A stretch of DNA of 64,000 bases from assembly GCA_945898215.1 (NCBI GenBank), contig CAMDHY010000001.1:62001-126000 (forward strand), in the 5' to 3' direction. The notes under the pieces are model-generated. The model was not told the origin of the DNA and did not search any database. It saw only the letters and a list, made by a program, of their open reading frames with translations. Source of the DNA: Pseudoxanthobacter soli DSM 19599 (GTDB taxonomy: Bacteria > Pseudomonadota > Alphaproteobacteria > Rhizobiales > Segnochrobactraceae). A program made the translations under genes and the position numbers. Positions 27,825 to 36,845 of this stretch are shown here, one piece after another. Positions within the stretch are counted from its first letter, which is position 1. Each line of letters begins with the position of its first letter.

Positions 27825-28727
27825 TCAGCCCTCCATCGTCTTGCGCGGGTCCTGGGTGTGGGCACCGGCCCATTCGCCGACGAAACGCTCGAGATCGGCG
27901 TCCGGCAAGTCCGGCAGCACGATCTTCAGCGTCATGTAGGCATCGCCACGGCTGCCGTCGCGGCGCGGCACGCCCTTGCCCTTGAGGCGGAGCACCTTGC
28001 CGCTGCTGGTGTTCTTCAGCAGCGTCGCCGCCACGCGGCCGCCCGGCGTCGGCACCTCGATGCGCCCGCCGAGCACCGCTTCCGCGAGCGTGATCGGCAC
28101 GTCGAAGCGGACGTCGTCGCCGTCCTGCACGAACAGCTTGTGCGGCCGCACGTGCACCTCGATCAGCGCATCGCCGGCCGGCCCGCCGTTGACGCCCGGC
28201 TCCCCCTTGCCGCGCAGGCGCAGGGTCTGGCCGTCGCGCGTGCCGGGCGGGATCGTCACGTCGAGGTCGCCGGCCCCCGGCAGCCCGAGCCGCCGCGTCG
28301 CGCCGTTCACGGCATCGAGAAACTCGACGTCCAGGGAATAGGAGACGTCGCGCCCCCGCCGCGGGCCGTCGCCGCGGGCACGGCGGCCGAACAGTTCGGA
28401 GAGGAAGTCGTCGCTGTCAGAGAAGTCGGCGAACCCCGCGCCGGTGCCGTAGGGGGTCTCGGCGCCGGCATAGTCGCGATAGTACTGGCGCGGCGGCCGC
28501 TCGGCGCCGGTGGCATCGATCTCGCCGCGATCGAAGCGACCCCGCTTCTCGGGGTCGCCGATGATGTCGTTGGCGGCGGCGACCTCCTTGAACTCCGCCT
28601 CCGCCTTGGCGTTGCCGGGGTTCAGGTCCGGATGCAGCTTCTTGGCGAGACGCCGGTAGGCCGCCTGGATTTCCTCCTGCGTGGCGTCCTTCTTGACGCC
28701 GAGCCGTTCGTAGGGATCGCCGCTCAT
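27825..28727 (-). CDS. cbpA: Curved-DNA-binding DnaJ-type co-chaperone CbpA
   Basis: Class II J-protein of 300 residues that stimulates DnaK. The J domain occupies residues 4-68 and has the HPD motif in KLHPDLNPG. A Gly/Phe-containing linker follows, then two C-terminal beta domains (DVSYSLDVEFLDAVNG and VRFDVPITLAEAVLGG). No zinc-finger CXXCXGXG repeats are seen, which separates it from DnaJ. It is the first gene of cbpA-cbpM. Confidence 0.94.
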   Translation of the reverse strand: MSGDPYERLGVKKDATQEEIQAAYRRLAKKLHPDLNPGNAKAEAEFKEVAAANDIIGDPEKRGRFDRGEIDATGAERPPRQYYRDYAGAETPYGTGAGFADFSDSDDFLSELFGRRARGDGPRRGRDVSYSLDVEFLDAVNGATRRLGLPGAGDLDVTIPPGTRDGQTLRLRGKGEPGVNGGPAGDALIEVHVRPHKLFVQDGDDVRFDVPITLAEAVLGGRIEVPTPGGRVAATLLKNTSSGKVLRLKGKGVPRRDGSRGDAYMTLKIVLPDLPDADLERFVGEWAGAHTQDPRKTMEG

Positions 28728-28898
28728 CTCCCGCCTTCCATTGCCGCAGGCTCCTCCGGCTTCACCGTGGCGGCGGCTTGAGGCCGTCCGGTGTCAGGCC
28801 GTGATGAAACGGGACGACGCGCCAACGCGCCAGCCCGTAGACACCCGGACCCCCGGTACCCGCGTGTCCGCCGGACCGGGCGTCCACACGCACGACGC

Positions 28899-30510
28899 TC
28901 ACGCCAACAGCCGCTCGACGTCCTCGCGACGGTAGAAGTCCCAGCAGGCGTTGTCGCTCTGCAAAAGCGTTTCGGCGATCCGCACCGCCTCGGGGTCCTC
29001 GCTGATCGCCCGCCGGTTGCGCGAGCTTAGCGGCTCGTCGAGCGTCGCCGCGGCGACGGCGATGCGCGCCAGCTCGCGTTCGCCGGTGGCGATGACGTCC
29101 TCGTACTTGATGACGTTCCCCGGGATGTGATCGCGGTACTGCGAGAAGAAGAAGTCGACAAGCGCGATCTGCCGGTCGACGACATCCGTCGTCGCCGCAA
29201 GCCTCTCGGCGAAGTCGGGGTGCAGCGTCTCGATGGCGCCGCTCTTGCCGCTCGCGATCGGCATGCCGCTGTCGCGCCACGACAGGAACACCGACAGCGG
29301 ATTGCGCACCAGCGCGTAGCAGTCGAAATGCGGCCTGAGCTGATGCAGGCGCGCCGTGAACAGCGTCGGATGCTTGATGCCGAGATCGAAGTCGTCCGAG
29401 GTGACGTTGGTGATCTCCAGCGTCTTGCCGTTCAGCTGGCGCTCGAAGAAGGCCACCGTGTCCTGCACGAAGCGCTCCTCGTCGAGCCCCTTCAGACGGC
29501 GGATCGGCATCGGCTCGTGCAGGGCGACGACGTTCTGGAGCTAGTTGAGGAGATGGCAGCTCAGCGTCGTGCCGGAGCGCGGCAGCCCGGTGATGATGAC
29601 ATTGCGCGGGCCGAGGCTGTTCAGGGGCGACAGGAAATCGAGCCGCTCCCGCTCGACGGACCGGGCGAGATCGGCGCGCCGGCCGCCCGCCCGCACTCTG
29701 TCGCGGAGCGGCGCGTCGGCGAGGAGGCGCTGCACGGCGCCCGCCACCGAAGGCGCGTCGTAGTCGGGGACGAGGCATGTCTCGCCATCGACGCAGAAGC
29801 CACGATTGCCGACGCAGTCGGGGCAGACGACGGCCCGCTCCAGCAGCATCGCCTCCAGCGCCGGCAGGAAGAAGCCCTCGCGCCGCAGCGGCAGCACCAC
29901 CGCGATCTCGGCCGCCGCCATGCGGGAGAGGAACTCGTCGCGCGGGCAGCGCTCGATGGCGCAGTCCACCTCGATGCCGGCCTCGGTGAGCAGCCTGGCC
30001 ACGTCGGCCGCGATGGTCCGGGCCTTCTGTCCAGCGATGAAGACCTTGTCGTTTGGGGGCGAAGGCTCCGGGAACGCGCCGGCGTCGAGGGCCGTCGCCA
30101 TGACGCGCACGGGTCCGTTGACGAGGCCGGTCGCCTCGATCTCGGCCTTGACCTCGTCGCTGACGCAGAGCCGCAGCGCCCGTCGCTGCGAGTAGGTGTG
30201 CTTGCGGTGTCCGCTGTCGGCGTGGCGCATGCCCTGCACGAGATTGACCACCGGCACCCTCTCCTCGATGCCGTCCGGCAGGAAGCGCCAGGCGCTGCCG
30301 CCGAGCACGAGCACATCGGCCTCGTCGAGGGCGAGCTCGGCGACCAGGCTCGGGTGGTTCTTCCAAGGGTGGTTCGCTGCTCTCCGGCGTGACGTAGAGG
30401 CGGGCGCTGTAGGCGGGAGACGAGCGGACGTGCTTGAGACGCTCGATGATCTTCAGGTGCCCGCCGCGGAAGGAATTGAAGTTGCGGACGAACAGGACTG
30501 TTTGCGGCAC
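28899..30510 (-). pseudogene. Glycosyltransferase-sulfotransferase fusion gene, broken by a frameshift and a stop
   Basis: Three in-line pieces read as one protein of about 537 residues. Piece 1 starts at a GTG (30510) and covers residues 1-45 (PQTVLFVRNFNSFRGGHLK). At about 30375 the sensible frame shifts by one base (one extra G, or two lost). Piece 2 (about 30374-29544) has a glycosyltransferase region (PLRREGFFLPALEAMLL), then the sulfotransferase PAPS loop GLPRSGTTLSCHLLN. A TAG at 29541-29543 interrupts it. Piece 3 continues in the same frame (LQNVVALHEPMPIRR) to the end. AAG to TAG would explain the stop, since LLN-K-L is a likely original. Two lesions favour a true pseudogene over one sequencing error. 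Confidence 0.8.
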
Positions 30511-30640
30511 GCTTTGACCCCATCGGAGCTCGGGCCGGGAGAAGCCCCCGGCGGCACATTAGCACCCAGCCCGGCCGCCTCGATACGGGCGGGCGCAGCC
30601 TGGACCGATGGCGGGGCGGGCGTCGACCGGCCCGGACGCT

Positions 30641-31516
30641 TCAGTACTTGACGGGGAACGAGTACCCGATGGTGGCGCCGACGCCGAACTGGTTGGCGGA
30701 GCCGATGTTCTTGACGATCGGACTGTTGGCGGCCTGGTCGACGAGGCGGTCGTACTGGCCGTAGAGGGAGACGGTCCAGTTTTCGTCCCACTGGTAGCCG
30801 GCACCGGCCAGCACACCGGCGGACACGATGCCGCCGGACGGCTTGTAGCGGCCGACGCACGTGCTCCGCGCCGCCTCCCGCGGCGTCACGCCGAAATACA
30901 TCTGCATGAAGTCCTGCGTCGCCAGCGTCAGGCGCGGACCGGCGGCGATCGTCCACTTGTCCTGCTTGTAGACCGCGTCGACGGCGAAGTCGGAGATGAT
31001 GCCGCTCGCGCCGTTCAGGCCGTGCCGGACCTCGACGCGACCGCGCAGCCATTCCGTTGGCCACACCTCGACATAGCCGCCGACCTCGACCGTCCACGGG
31101 ATCGACTTCAGCCCGCGCAGCTTCTTGTCGGAGCCGTTGTAGCGGCCGGACCGGTAGCGGGCGACCGGGCCGAGGTTGAAGTACTCGTTGCCGTAGAGCG
31201 AGAAGTCGATGCCGTCGTCGGCGGCCGAGAAGCCCTCTGGCGTGTCCGCCTTGCGGAACGAGAACAGCGGATAGCCGATCGGGGTATAGGTCTTGGCGCC
31301 GAGGAAGTCCGGCGAGACATTGCCGGTCGCCTTCACGGTGATGATCCAGGTCGAGCTCGCATCCGGCGACGTCAGCGGCGCGTCGGGCGCCCCGTAGTTC
31401 GGCTGAGCCGGCGTTTCCGTCTGGACCGGGGTCGTTTCCTGGGCGACGGCCGGAACCGAGATCGCCGCCGCGAGCAGCAGGCCTGCCCCTCCTCGCCAGC
31501 CAGACCAAACCGCCAT
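30641..31516 (-). CDS. Outer membrane protein of the MipA/OmpV family
   Basis: A 291-residue exported beta-barrel protein. The ATG at 31516 has a GAGG site and gives a clear signal peptide (residues 1-27, ending AVAQ). The mature part has alternating hydrophobic strands with many aromatic residues: DFLGAKTYTPIGYPLFSF, VARYRSGRYNG, and the closing GVGATIGYSFPVKY. The C-terminal strand ends in a hydrophobic aromatic position, as outer membrane barrels do. MipA of E. coli links MltA to PBP1B, but many members are of unknown role. It appears monocistronic. Confidence 0.83.
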   Translation of the reverse strand: MAVWSGWRGGAGLLLAAAISVPAVAQETTPVQTETPAQPNYGAPDAPLTSPDASSTWIITVKATGNVSPDFLGAKTYTPIGYPLFSFRKADTPEGFSAADDGIDFSLYGNEYFNLGPVARYRSGRYNGSDKKLRGLKSIPWTVEVGGYVEVWPTEWLRGRVEVRHGLNGASGIISDFAVDAVYKQDKWTIAAGPRLTLATQDFMQMYFGVTPREAARSTCVGRYKPSGGIVSAGVLAGAGYQWDENWTVSLYGQYDRLVDQAANSPIVKNIGSANQFGVGATIGYSFPVKY

Positions 31517-31707
31517 TCCGACCTCACACGCAAACACCACAAGCGAGCCCAGAGGGGCCCCGCCACGCGAACCATTGAGAGACCTAGAACACGCCCGCCT
31601 TCCGGCAAAGCCCCAAGGTCTCCATTCGTGACATTCCCCGATCACCATGAAAGAGTTGTTACCCACACGCCACACACCTCCCCTGGCGGAATCGACGAGG
31701 CGGCACG

Positions 31708-32205
31708 ATGGAGCGTGGCGGCGTCCGGCCAGGCGAACTGACGATCACGCCCGATCCGGGCGCCCTGCCCGGCGACGCTCGTGTCGTCTTCATCGGACGT
31801 GTCCGGACGCCGTGGCGCACGCTGGCGGACTGCCCAAAGAACGTCCGCACCGCGCGGGAGGCCGGCGCCACCGCGAGCCTCGAGATCGAGGCGGCTTACC
31901 GCCCGGGGCTCGCGGGCCTCGAGGGCGTCAGCCACCTCGTCGTGCTCTACTGGATGGACCGCTCCCGCCGCGACGTCATCGTCCAGATCCCGCGCCATGC
32001 CGGCGGACCGCGCGGTGTCTTCTCGCTGCGCTCGCCGGCGCGTCCGAACCCGATCGCGATGGGCGTTGTGCCGCTCGTCTCGCTCGACACCGACGCCGGC
32101 CGGATCGAGATCGGCATGCTCGACTGCCTCGACGGCACGCCGCTCCTCGACGTCAAGCCCTACGTGCCGAGCGTCGACGCCATCGCGGATGCCGCCTTCG
32201 ACTGA
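31708..32205 (+). CDS. trmO: tRNA N6-threonylcarbamoyladenosine methyltransferase TrmO
   Basis: S-adenosylmethionine-dependent enzyme that methylates t6A37 of certain tRNAs. The 165-residue product (TsaA/UPF0066 family) begins with FIGRVRTPW, then LEIEAAYRPGLAGLEGVSHLVVLYWMDR, RGVFSLRSPARPNPIAMGVV, and LLDVKPYVP. These are the characteristic conserved blocks. Some alphaproteobacterial members are linked to metal or molybdate genes, and here the MOSC gene is convergent 10 bases away. Confidence 0.9.
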   Translation: MERGGVRPGELTITPDPGALPGDARVVFIGRVRTPWRTLADCPKNVRTAREAGATASLEIEAAYRPGLAGLEGVSHLVVLYWMDRSRRDVIVQIPRHAGGPRGVFSLRSPARPNPIAMGVVPLVSLDTDAGRIEIGMLDCLDGTPLLDVKPYVPSVDAIADAAFD

Positions 32206-32215
32206 GCCAGCCGGC

Positions 32216-32815
32216 TCAGGGCCGGTAGATCCACTGCTCGGGAAGATGCGCGACGATCTCGTCGCCGATGGCGATCTCACCGGCCCGGTCGACCGAGGCG
32301 ACGACGCCGCGCAGGCGTTGCGCCACCTTCGCGAAGCCGAGTTCGATGTCCGGGCGGTCGAGGTGTTTCGCCAGGCTGCGGCCGGCGATCCGGCACGGCG
32401 CGTTCTGGTCGTCGACGTTGAGCGCCGCCGCCGGCCCGATCGACAGCCGCGTGCCGCGCGGCAGCATCGACAGCCGCGGGATCCCCTCGACCACGAGGTT
32501 CGCCCCGATGCTGGCCGCATCGACCGCGGGGACCTCGAGGCGGCGGGCGATCTCCGCCAGATCCTCCACCGACAGGATCGACAGGTGCCGGCCGTTTCGG
32601 ATCGGCGTGCCGCGCGGATACCACGGCTCGCGCCCGCTGGAGCGGCGCTCGAAGCCGCCGTGGCGGTCGCCAGCGATCCCGTCGAGGCCGAGCGCCAGTC
32701 GTTCGACCACCGCCGTCTCGAAATGCTTCGGATCGGTGGTGGCGAACAGCGCCACGACCCGTCCCTTGATCTTGCGCGCCGGGACGATCTCGTCCGTCTC
32801 CGCCCTCGCATCCAT
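32216..32815 (-). CDS. MOSC-domain protein
   Basis: A 199-residue MOSC-domain protein. The fold carries sulfur or molybdenum-cofactor chemistry in relatives such as the mitochondrial amidoxime reductase and molybdenum cofactor sulfurase. The domain occupies most of the protein: GLDGIAGDRHGG, GRHLSILSVEDL, and the conserved Cys in NAPCRIAG. GAGGAG precedes the ATG at 32815. YiiM-type proteins of this kind act on N-hydroxylated compounds, but identity is not proven. It converges with trmO. Confidence 0.86.
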   Translation of the reverse strand: MDARAETDEIVPARKIKGRVVALFATTDPKHFETAVVERLALGLDGIAGDRHGGFERRSSGREPWYPRGTPIRNGRHLSILSVEDLAEIARRLEVPAVDAASIGANLVVEGIPRLSMLPRGTRLSIGPAAALNVDDQNAPCRIAGRSLAKHLDRPDIELGFAKVAQRLRGVVASVDRAGEIAIGDEIVAHLPEQWIYRP

Positions 32816-33074
32816 CGCCCGCTCCTCACGCTCCGTGCCTCCAACGAGCGATAAGCACCCGGCCCCGCCGAGGCAACCGCAGCCCGAGGCGACCGCAAGC
32901 CGCGACGACGGCGTCCACGCGACGCCGGCCGGCCGACGTGCCGCACCTCCGCCGCCGCGTGCCGGCCGCAATCCCATTTCCCGCCGCCCGCCCGCCGCGC
33001 TAGTCTGCGGACGCTGACTGCGAGCCCGCGAGTCGCCTCGCGACCGGGCGCCAACCGAAGAACAGGACATCCCG

Positions 33075-33644
33075 ATGGCCACTCCCATGCCGTCCGGCGC
33101 GCCGCTCGGCGCCAAGCTCGTCGAGATCCGCAAGAAGTGGGGCTGGTTCGTCGCAGCCGGCATCGCCATGATCTTCTTCGGCATGATCGCACTCGGCAAC
33201 CTGTTCGCGGCTACCGTCGCCGTCATGGTGGTGACCGGCGTCATGCTGATCGTCGCCGGCGTCGTCGAGATCATCCAGGCCTTCGGCGCCAAGACCTGGG
33301 GCAAGACCATCTACTGGCTGCTGAGCGGCCTCCTCTATGCCGCCGCCGGCGTGATCGCCCTGATCGACCCGGCGCTGGCCGCGGCCGGCTTCACCCTGAT
33401 GCTGGCGGCCGTGCTGTTCGCCGTCGGCGTCCTGCGCGTCATCGCCGGCTTCGACGCCAGGCCGGGCGAAGGCTGGGGCTGGATGGTCGCCGCCGGCGTC
33501 TTCACCATGCTGTTCGGCATCCTCATCGGCGTCGGCTGGCCGATCAACTCGATCTGGCTGATCGGCATGATCCTCGGCATCGACCTGATCTTCCAGGGCG
33601 TCGCCTGGATCTCGTTCGGCTTCGCGCTCCGCGCCAAGCGCTGA
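33075..33644 (+). CDS. HdeD-family membrane protein
   Basis: A 189-residue inner membrane protein of the HdeD/DUF308 family with six predicted helices (for example WFVAAGIAMIFFGMIALGNL and VAVMVVTGVMLIVAGVVEII). E. coli HdeD is tied to acid resistance at high cell density; in other bacteria the role is unproven. It is directly upstream of the phosphoesterase gene (13 bases) on the same strand, so the two may be co-transcribed. Confidence 0.87.
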   Translation: MATPMPSGAPLGAKLVEIRKKWGWFVAAGIAMIFFGMIALGNLFAATVAVMVVTGVMLIVAGVVEIIQAFGAKTWGKTIYWLLSGLLYAAAGVIALIDPALAAAGFTLMLAAVLFAVGVLRVIAGFDARPGEGWGWMVAAGVFTMLFGILIGVGWPINSIWLIGMILGIDLIFQGVAWISFGFALRAKR

Positions 33645-33657
33645 CGACGGCGGGCGC

Positions 33658-34383
33658 GTGTCGCTGCTCGACGCCGGGACGCGCGTCTACGCCATCGGCG
33701 ACGTGCACGGCCGCTTCGACCTGCTCGAGGCGCTGCACGACGCCATCGCCGCCGACCTCCAGGCTTGGCCGGCGCAGCGCTCCGTCGTCGTCCACCTCGG
33801 CGACTATGTCGACCGCGGCCCCAGCACCCACGACGTCATCGAGCGGCTGCTGACGCCGCGGCTCGTAGCCTCCGAGATCGTCTGCCTGAAGGGCAACCAC
33901 GAGGACTGCCTCCTGCAGTTCATCTCCGGTGGTGCCGATGCGGACGTGTTTCTGCGCTATGGCGGCGTCGAGACGATGGCGTCCTACGGTGTCCATCCCA
34001 CCAGCCCTGCCCTGCTCGGCCATCCCGATCATCTCGTCGCCGCCTTCGACGCCCACCTGCCATCGCGGCACCGCCACTTCCTCGAAACCCTGCCCCTGAG
34101 CTTCGAGATCGGCGGCTACTTCTTCTGCCACGCCGGCATCCGGCCGGGCGTCGCCCTCGAGCGGCAGGCGCCGCGCGACCTGATGTGGATCCGCGAGCCC
34201 TTCCTAGGCTCGACCCTGTCGCACGGCCGCGTCGTCGTGCACGGCCACACCCCGACCGACGCCCCCGAATCGCTGCCAAACCGCATCAACGTCGACACGG
34301 GCGCGGTCTTCACCGGCCGGCTCACCGCCGTCGTGCTGGAGGACGACCGCCGTCGTTTCCTCACCGTCGCCGGCGGGTTGTGA
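33658..34383 (+). CDS. PPP-family metallophosphoesterase
   Basis: A 241-residue serine/threonine-type protein phosphatase or bis-nucleoside tetraphosphatase. The metal-binding signatures are all present: GDVHGRFD, GDYVDRGP, GNHEDCLL, and later FCHAGIRPG and VVHGHTPT. The start is a GTG at 33658 with a weak ribosome site. It follows hdeD-like and precedes an RsbW-like kinase gene. Bacterial members with GNHE also act on diadenosine polyphosphates; the substrate cannot be chosen from sequence. Confidence 0.9.
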   Translation: MSLLDAGTRVYAIGDVHGRFDLLEALHDAIAADLQAWPAQRSVVVHLGDYVDRGPSTHDVIERLLTPRLVASEIVCLKGNHEDCLLQFISGGADADVFLRYGGVETMASYGVHPTSPALLGHPDHLVAAFDAHLPSRHRHFLETLPLSFEIGGYFFCHAGIRPGVALERQAPRDLMWIREPFLGSTLSHGRVVVHGHTPTDAPESLPNRINVDTGAVFTGRLTAVVLEDDRRRFLTVAGGL

Positions 34384-34529
34384 CGGGTGACCGGCATCGA
34401 GAGCGGCCGCCGCCGCGCGGTGGCGGTTCACTCTGTCGGGGGTCCCAGGGTTGACGAAACCGCCGCCGGGGGGTGGAGTCACGCGGCCGCACCGGGCCGC
34501 CTTTGCCCCGGACGAGGGATGTTGCGCGC

Positions 34530-34946
34530 ATGGCCGACGGCATCGACATCACGCTGACGGCCGACGCCGCGGCCCTCCCGGCCGTCGAATCGGCCCTGGA
34601 AGCCTTCGTCGAGGAAAACGATCTGCCGCCGCGTACGGGCTATACGCTCGCCCTCATCGTCGAGGAACTCGTCACCAACATCGTCAAGTACGGCTATGCG
34701 GGCGCCGACGCCGGTCCGCTGAAGCTGACGGTGAACCTGGCCGACGGCCGCGTCGTCGGCACCCTCGTCGATGCTGGCGCACCCTTCGATCCGACGGCGA
34801 TGCACATGCCGGACGTCGAGGCCGCCATGGAGGACCGCCACATCGGCGGCCTCGGCGTGCATCTCGTTCGCACAATGTCGGAGGACTTTTCCTACCGCCG
34901 CGACGACGGCCACAACGTCGTCAGCTTCCGCCTGCCGGTCGCCTGA
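34530..34946 (+). CDS. RsbW-type anti-sigma/serine kinase ATPase domain protein
   Basis: A 138-residue stand-alone GHKL ATPase of the HATPase_c_2 class, as in RsbW and SpoIIAB. The N box is ELVTNIVKYGY, the G1-like box DAGAPFDP and the G2 box GGLGVHLVR. Proteins of this type phosphorylate a STAS-domain antagonist or bind a sigma factor. No STAS gene or sigma factor is adjacent. A SpoIIE phosphatase, the usual opposing partner, lies 9 kb downstream in the same window, so a link is possible but unproven. Confidence 0.87.
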   Translation: MADGIDITLTADAAALPAVESALEAFVEENDLPPRTGYTLALIVEELVTNIVKYGYAGADAGPLKLTVNLADGRVVGTLVDAGAPFDPTAMHMPDVEAAMEDRHIGGLGVHLVRTMSEDFSYRRDDGHNVVSFRLPVA

Positions 34947-34968
34947 GCGCTGCCCGGAGCGGAGGCCG

Positions 34969-36114
34969 TCAGGAGCTGCGATAGAGCCGCGGCAGCGTCC
35001 TCCCGAGCCGCACCAGCACCTCGTTCGACACCGTCGCGGCGCTCGCCGCCATCTCGGCGAGCGAGATCGTCCGCCCGGTGATCTCGACGAAGTCCCCGGG
35101 CTGCACCTCGTCGTCCGCGAAGTCGGTGACGTCGATGGTCGCGAGGTTCATCGACAGCCGCCCCACCAGCGGCGCTCGCCGCCCTCTGATGGCGACCGCG
35201 CCGCGATCGGCCATCGCCACCGGCAGCCCGGTCGCATAGCCGATACCGAGGGTGGCGATCCGCGACGGTCGCCGGGTGACGTATCCACCGCCGTAGCCGA
35301 TCGGCGTGCCCTCGCCGACCGAAACGATGCGGATCACCGGCGCCGTCGCCTCGATCACCTGCTCCACCGGCTGTGGATAGCCCGGCGTGCCCTGCACCCC
35401 GTAGAGCGCGCTGCCGACGCGCAGCAGGTCGCCGTGCAGCGCCGGGTCCATGAACAGCGCCGCGGAGCAGGCGATCGAGATCGGCGCTTCGGGCAACGGC
35501 GCGATGGCGGACCGCAGCCGCTGCAACTGCGCGAGGTTGCGCTCGTCGTCGGGCCGCTCGAACCAGGCGAGTTGGGTCACCCAGCAGGCGACGTCGAGGC
35601 GTTCCCAGACATCGGGCCGGCCGGCGAGTGCCATCGCCTCGGCGTCGGTGAGGCCGAGGCGCACCAGCCCGCCGTCGATCATCACGCCCACCCGCACCCG
35701 GGCGCCGGCGGCCACCGTCGCTTCCAGCTCGGCCATGGAGGCGATCACCGGCACGAGGCCGTGCGCCGCGTGCTCAATCGCCGGATGCCCGGTGAGGCCG
35801 CTCAGGACGTAGATCTCGACATCCGGGAGAATCGCGCGCAGCCGCACGCCTTCGGGAAAATCGGCGACCCAGAAGACGCCGCAGCCCTCGCGCCGCAGCC
35901 GCCGCGCCACCGGGTCGAGCCCGAGTCCGTAGGCGTCCTCCTTAAGCACCACGCCGAAGCGGCCGCTGCGACGGTAGCCGTCCATCCGATGATAGTTGCG
36001 CGCGATGGCGTCGAGATCGACGAGCACGCGCGCCCCGGCCGGATCGCCCTCGCCCTTCAGCGGCAGCGGCGTCACCGGCGGCAGCATCGCCCTCACCTTC
36101 GCTCCGACGCTCAC
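34969..36114 (-). CDS. Alanine racemase-like fold III PLP enzyme
   Basis: A 381-residue protein with the alanine racemase layout: N-terminal TIM barrel with PLP lysine (VVLKEDAYGLG, K58) and C-terminal beta domain (LGIGYATGLPVA with the second catalytic Tyr, then GRLSMNLATIDVTD). Two usually fixed residues differ. The residue after the lysine is Glu instead of Ala, and the SMD Asp is Asn. It may be a divergent racemase. The GTG at 36114 overlaps the GNAT stop by four bases (GTGA), so it is translated with the operon of sensor, MFS fusion, binding protein and GNAT. Confidence 0.85.
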   Translation of the reverse strand: MSVGAKVRAMLPPVTPLPLKGEGDPAGARVLVDLDAIARNYHRMDGYRRSGRFGVVLKEDAYGLGLDPVARRLRREGCGVFWVADFPEGVRLRAILPDVEIYVLSGLTGHPAIEHAAHGLVPVIASMAELEATVAAGARVRVGVMIDGGLVRLGLTDAEAMALAGRPDVWERLDVACWVTQLAWFERPDDERNLAQLQRLRSAIAPLPEAPISIACSAALFMDPALHGDLLRVGSALYGVQGTPGYPQPVEQVIEATAPVIRIVSVGEGTPIGYGGGYVTRRPSRIATLGIGYATGLPVAMADRGAVAIRGRRAPLVGRLSMNLATIDVTDFADDEVQPGDFVEITGRTISLAEMAASAATVSNEVLVRLGRTLPRLYRSS

Positions 36115-36845
36115 GCTCGCGCCTCCGTCGGCACCACGAAGCCGATGTCGAGCCCCTCCGGCCCGTGCGCACGCCACAGTGGGCCGACGAGACCCGTCGA
36201 CAGCGCCGCGCGCACGTCCTCGGTGCGGTCGGAACGGCACCACGTACGCGCAACGTCGTCATGCGGCGCCGTCGCGCGCGCCGAACCCGCAACCGGTCTG
36301 TACAGCAGGTAGCGCTCGAGACTGCCGTACGCGAGGACCACGTCGACGATCGCGAAGCCCTCCGCCATCAGGTTGCGCCAACTCACCGTGTTCGCCGGTG
36401 CGGCAGTCGCAAACACGTGGCGGAAGCCGAGGTTCCACGCCCGCCCGATCCGGCGTCGCACCAGCGCCCGCTGCAGGCCGCGGCCGCGGAAGCCCGGGTC
36501 GACGCCGGTGCCTGCAATCTTCGCCAGGCCGTCGTTGCCGCCGAGGCCAATCCGCGCGCCGGCGTCCTCGCCGTCGGCTAGCACGGTAAGGAGCACGCCG
36601 TAGCCGATCAGCCGCCCGCCGGCGACGCCGGTCTCGGCATCGGTGCCCTGCACGACGGCCCCGACGATCTCGCCGCGTCCGGCGACGACGCTCTCGAAGA
36701 AGCTCCGCCGTTCCGGCTTCACCAGGCCGCGGTCGACCCCTTCGATCGATCGCCGGTGCAGGCGCTCGACGGCGTCGAGCGCATCGGCGCCGAGCCAGAC
36801 GAACCCGACCCCCGGCATATCGCCGTCGGCGGGGCCGTCATTCAA
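36111..36845 (-). CDS. GNAT-family N-acetyltransferase
   Basis: A protein of about 244 residues with a GNAT fold. The acetyl-CoA loop region reads DPGFRGRGLQRALVRRR (R/Q-x-x-G-x-G/A motif), followed by VFATAAPANTVSWRNLMAEGF, the typical motif B. The TTG at 36845 is preferred because GGAGG lies six bases upstream. It overlaps the binding-protein stop by 8 bases; an ATG at 36818 is an alternative. Its place between a periplasmic binding protein and an alanine-racemase-like gene suggests action on an amino-acid-like metabolite, which is inference. Confidence 0.8.
   Translation of the reverse strand: MNDGPADGDMPGVGFVWLGADALDAVERLHRRSIEGVDRGLVKPERRSFFESVVAGRGEIVGAVVQGTDAETGVAGGRLIGYGVLLTVLADGEDAGARIGLGGNDGLAKIAGTGVDPGFRGRGLQRALVRRRIGRAWNLGFRHVFATAAPANTVSWRNLMAEGFAIVDVVLAYGSLERYLLYRPVAGSARATAPHDDVARTWCRSDRTEDVRAALSTGLVGPLWRAHGPEGLDIGFVVPTEARA

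Noticed and set aside
29541-29543. Amber codon as a possible pyrrolysine or programmed read-through site
   Set aside because: A separate frameshift in the same gene makes decay the simpler reading, and no read-through signal is visible.
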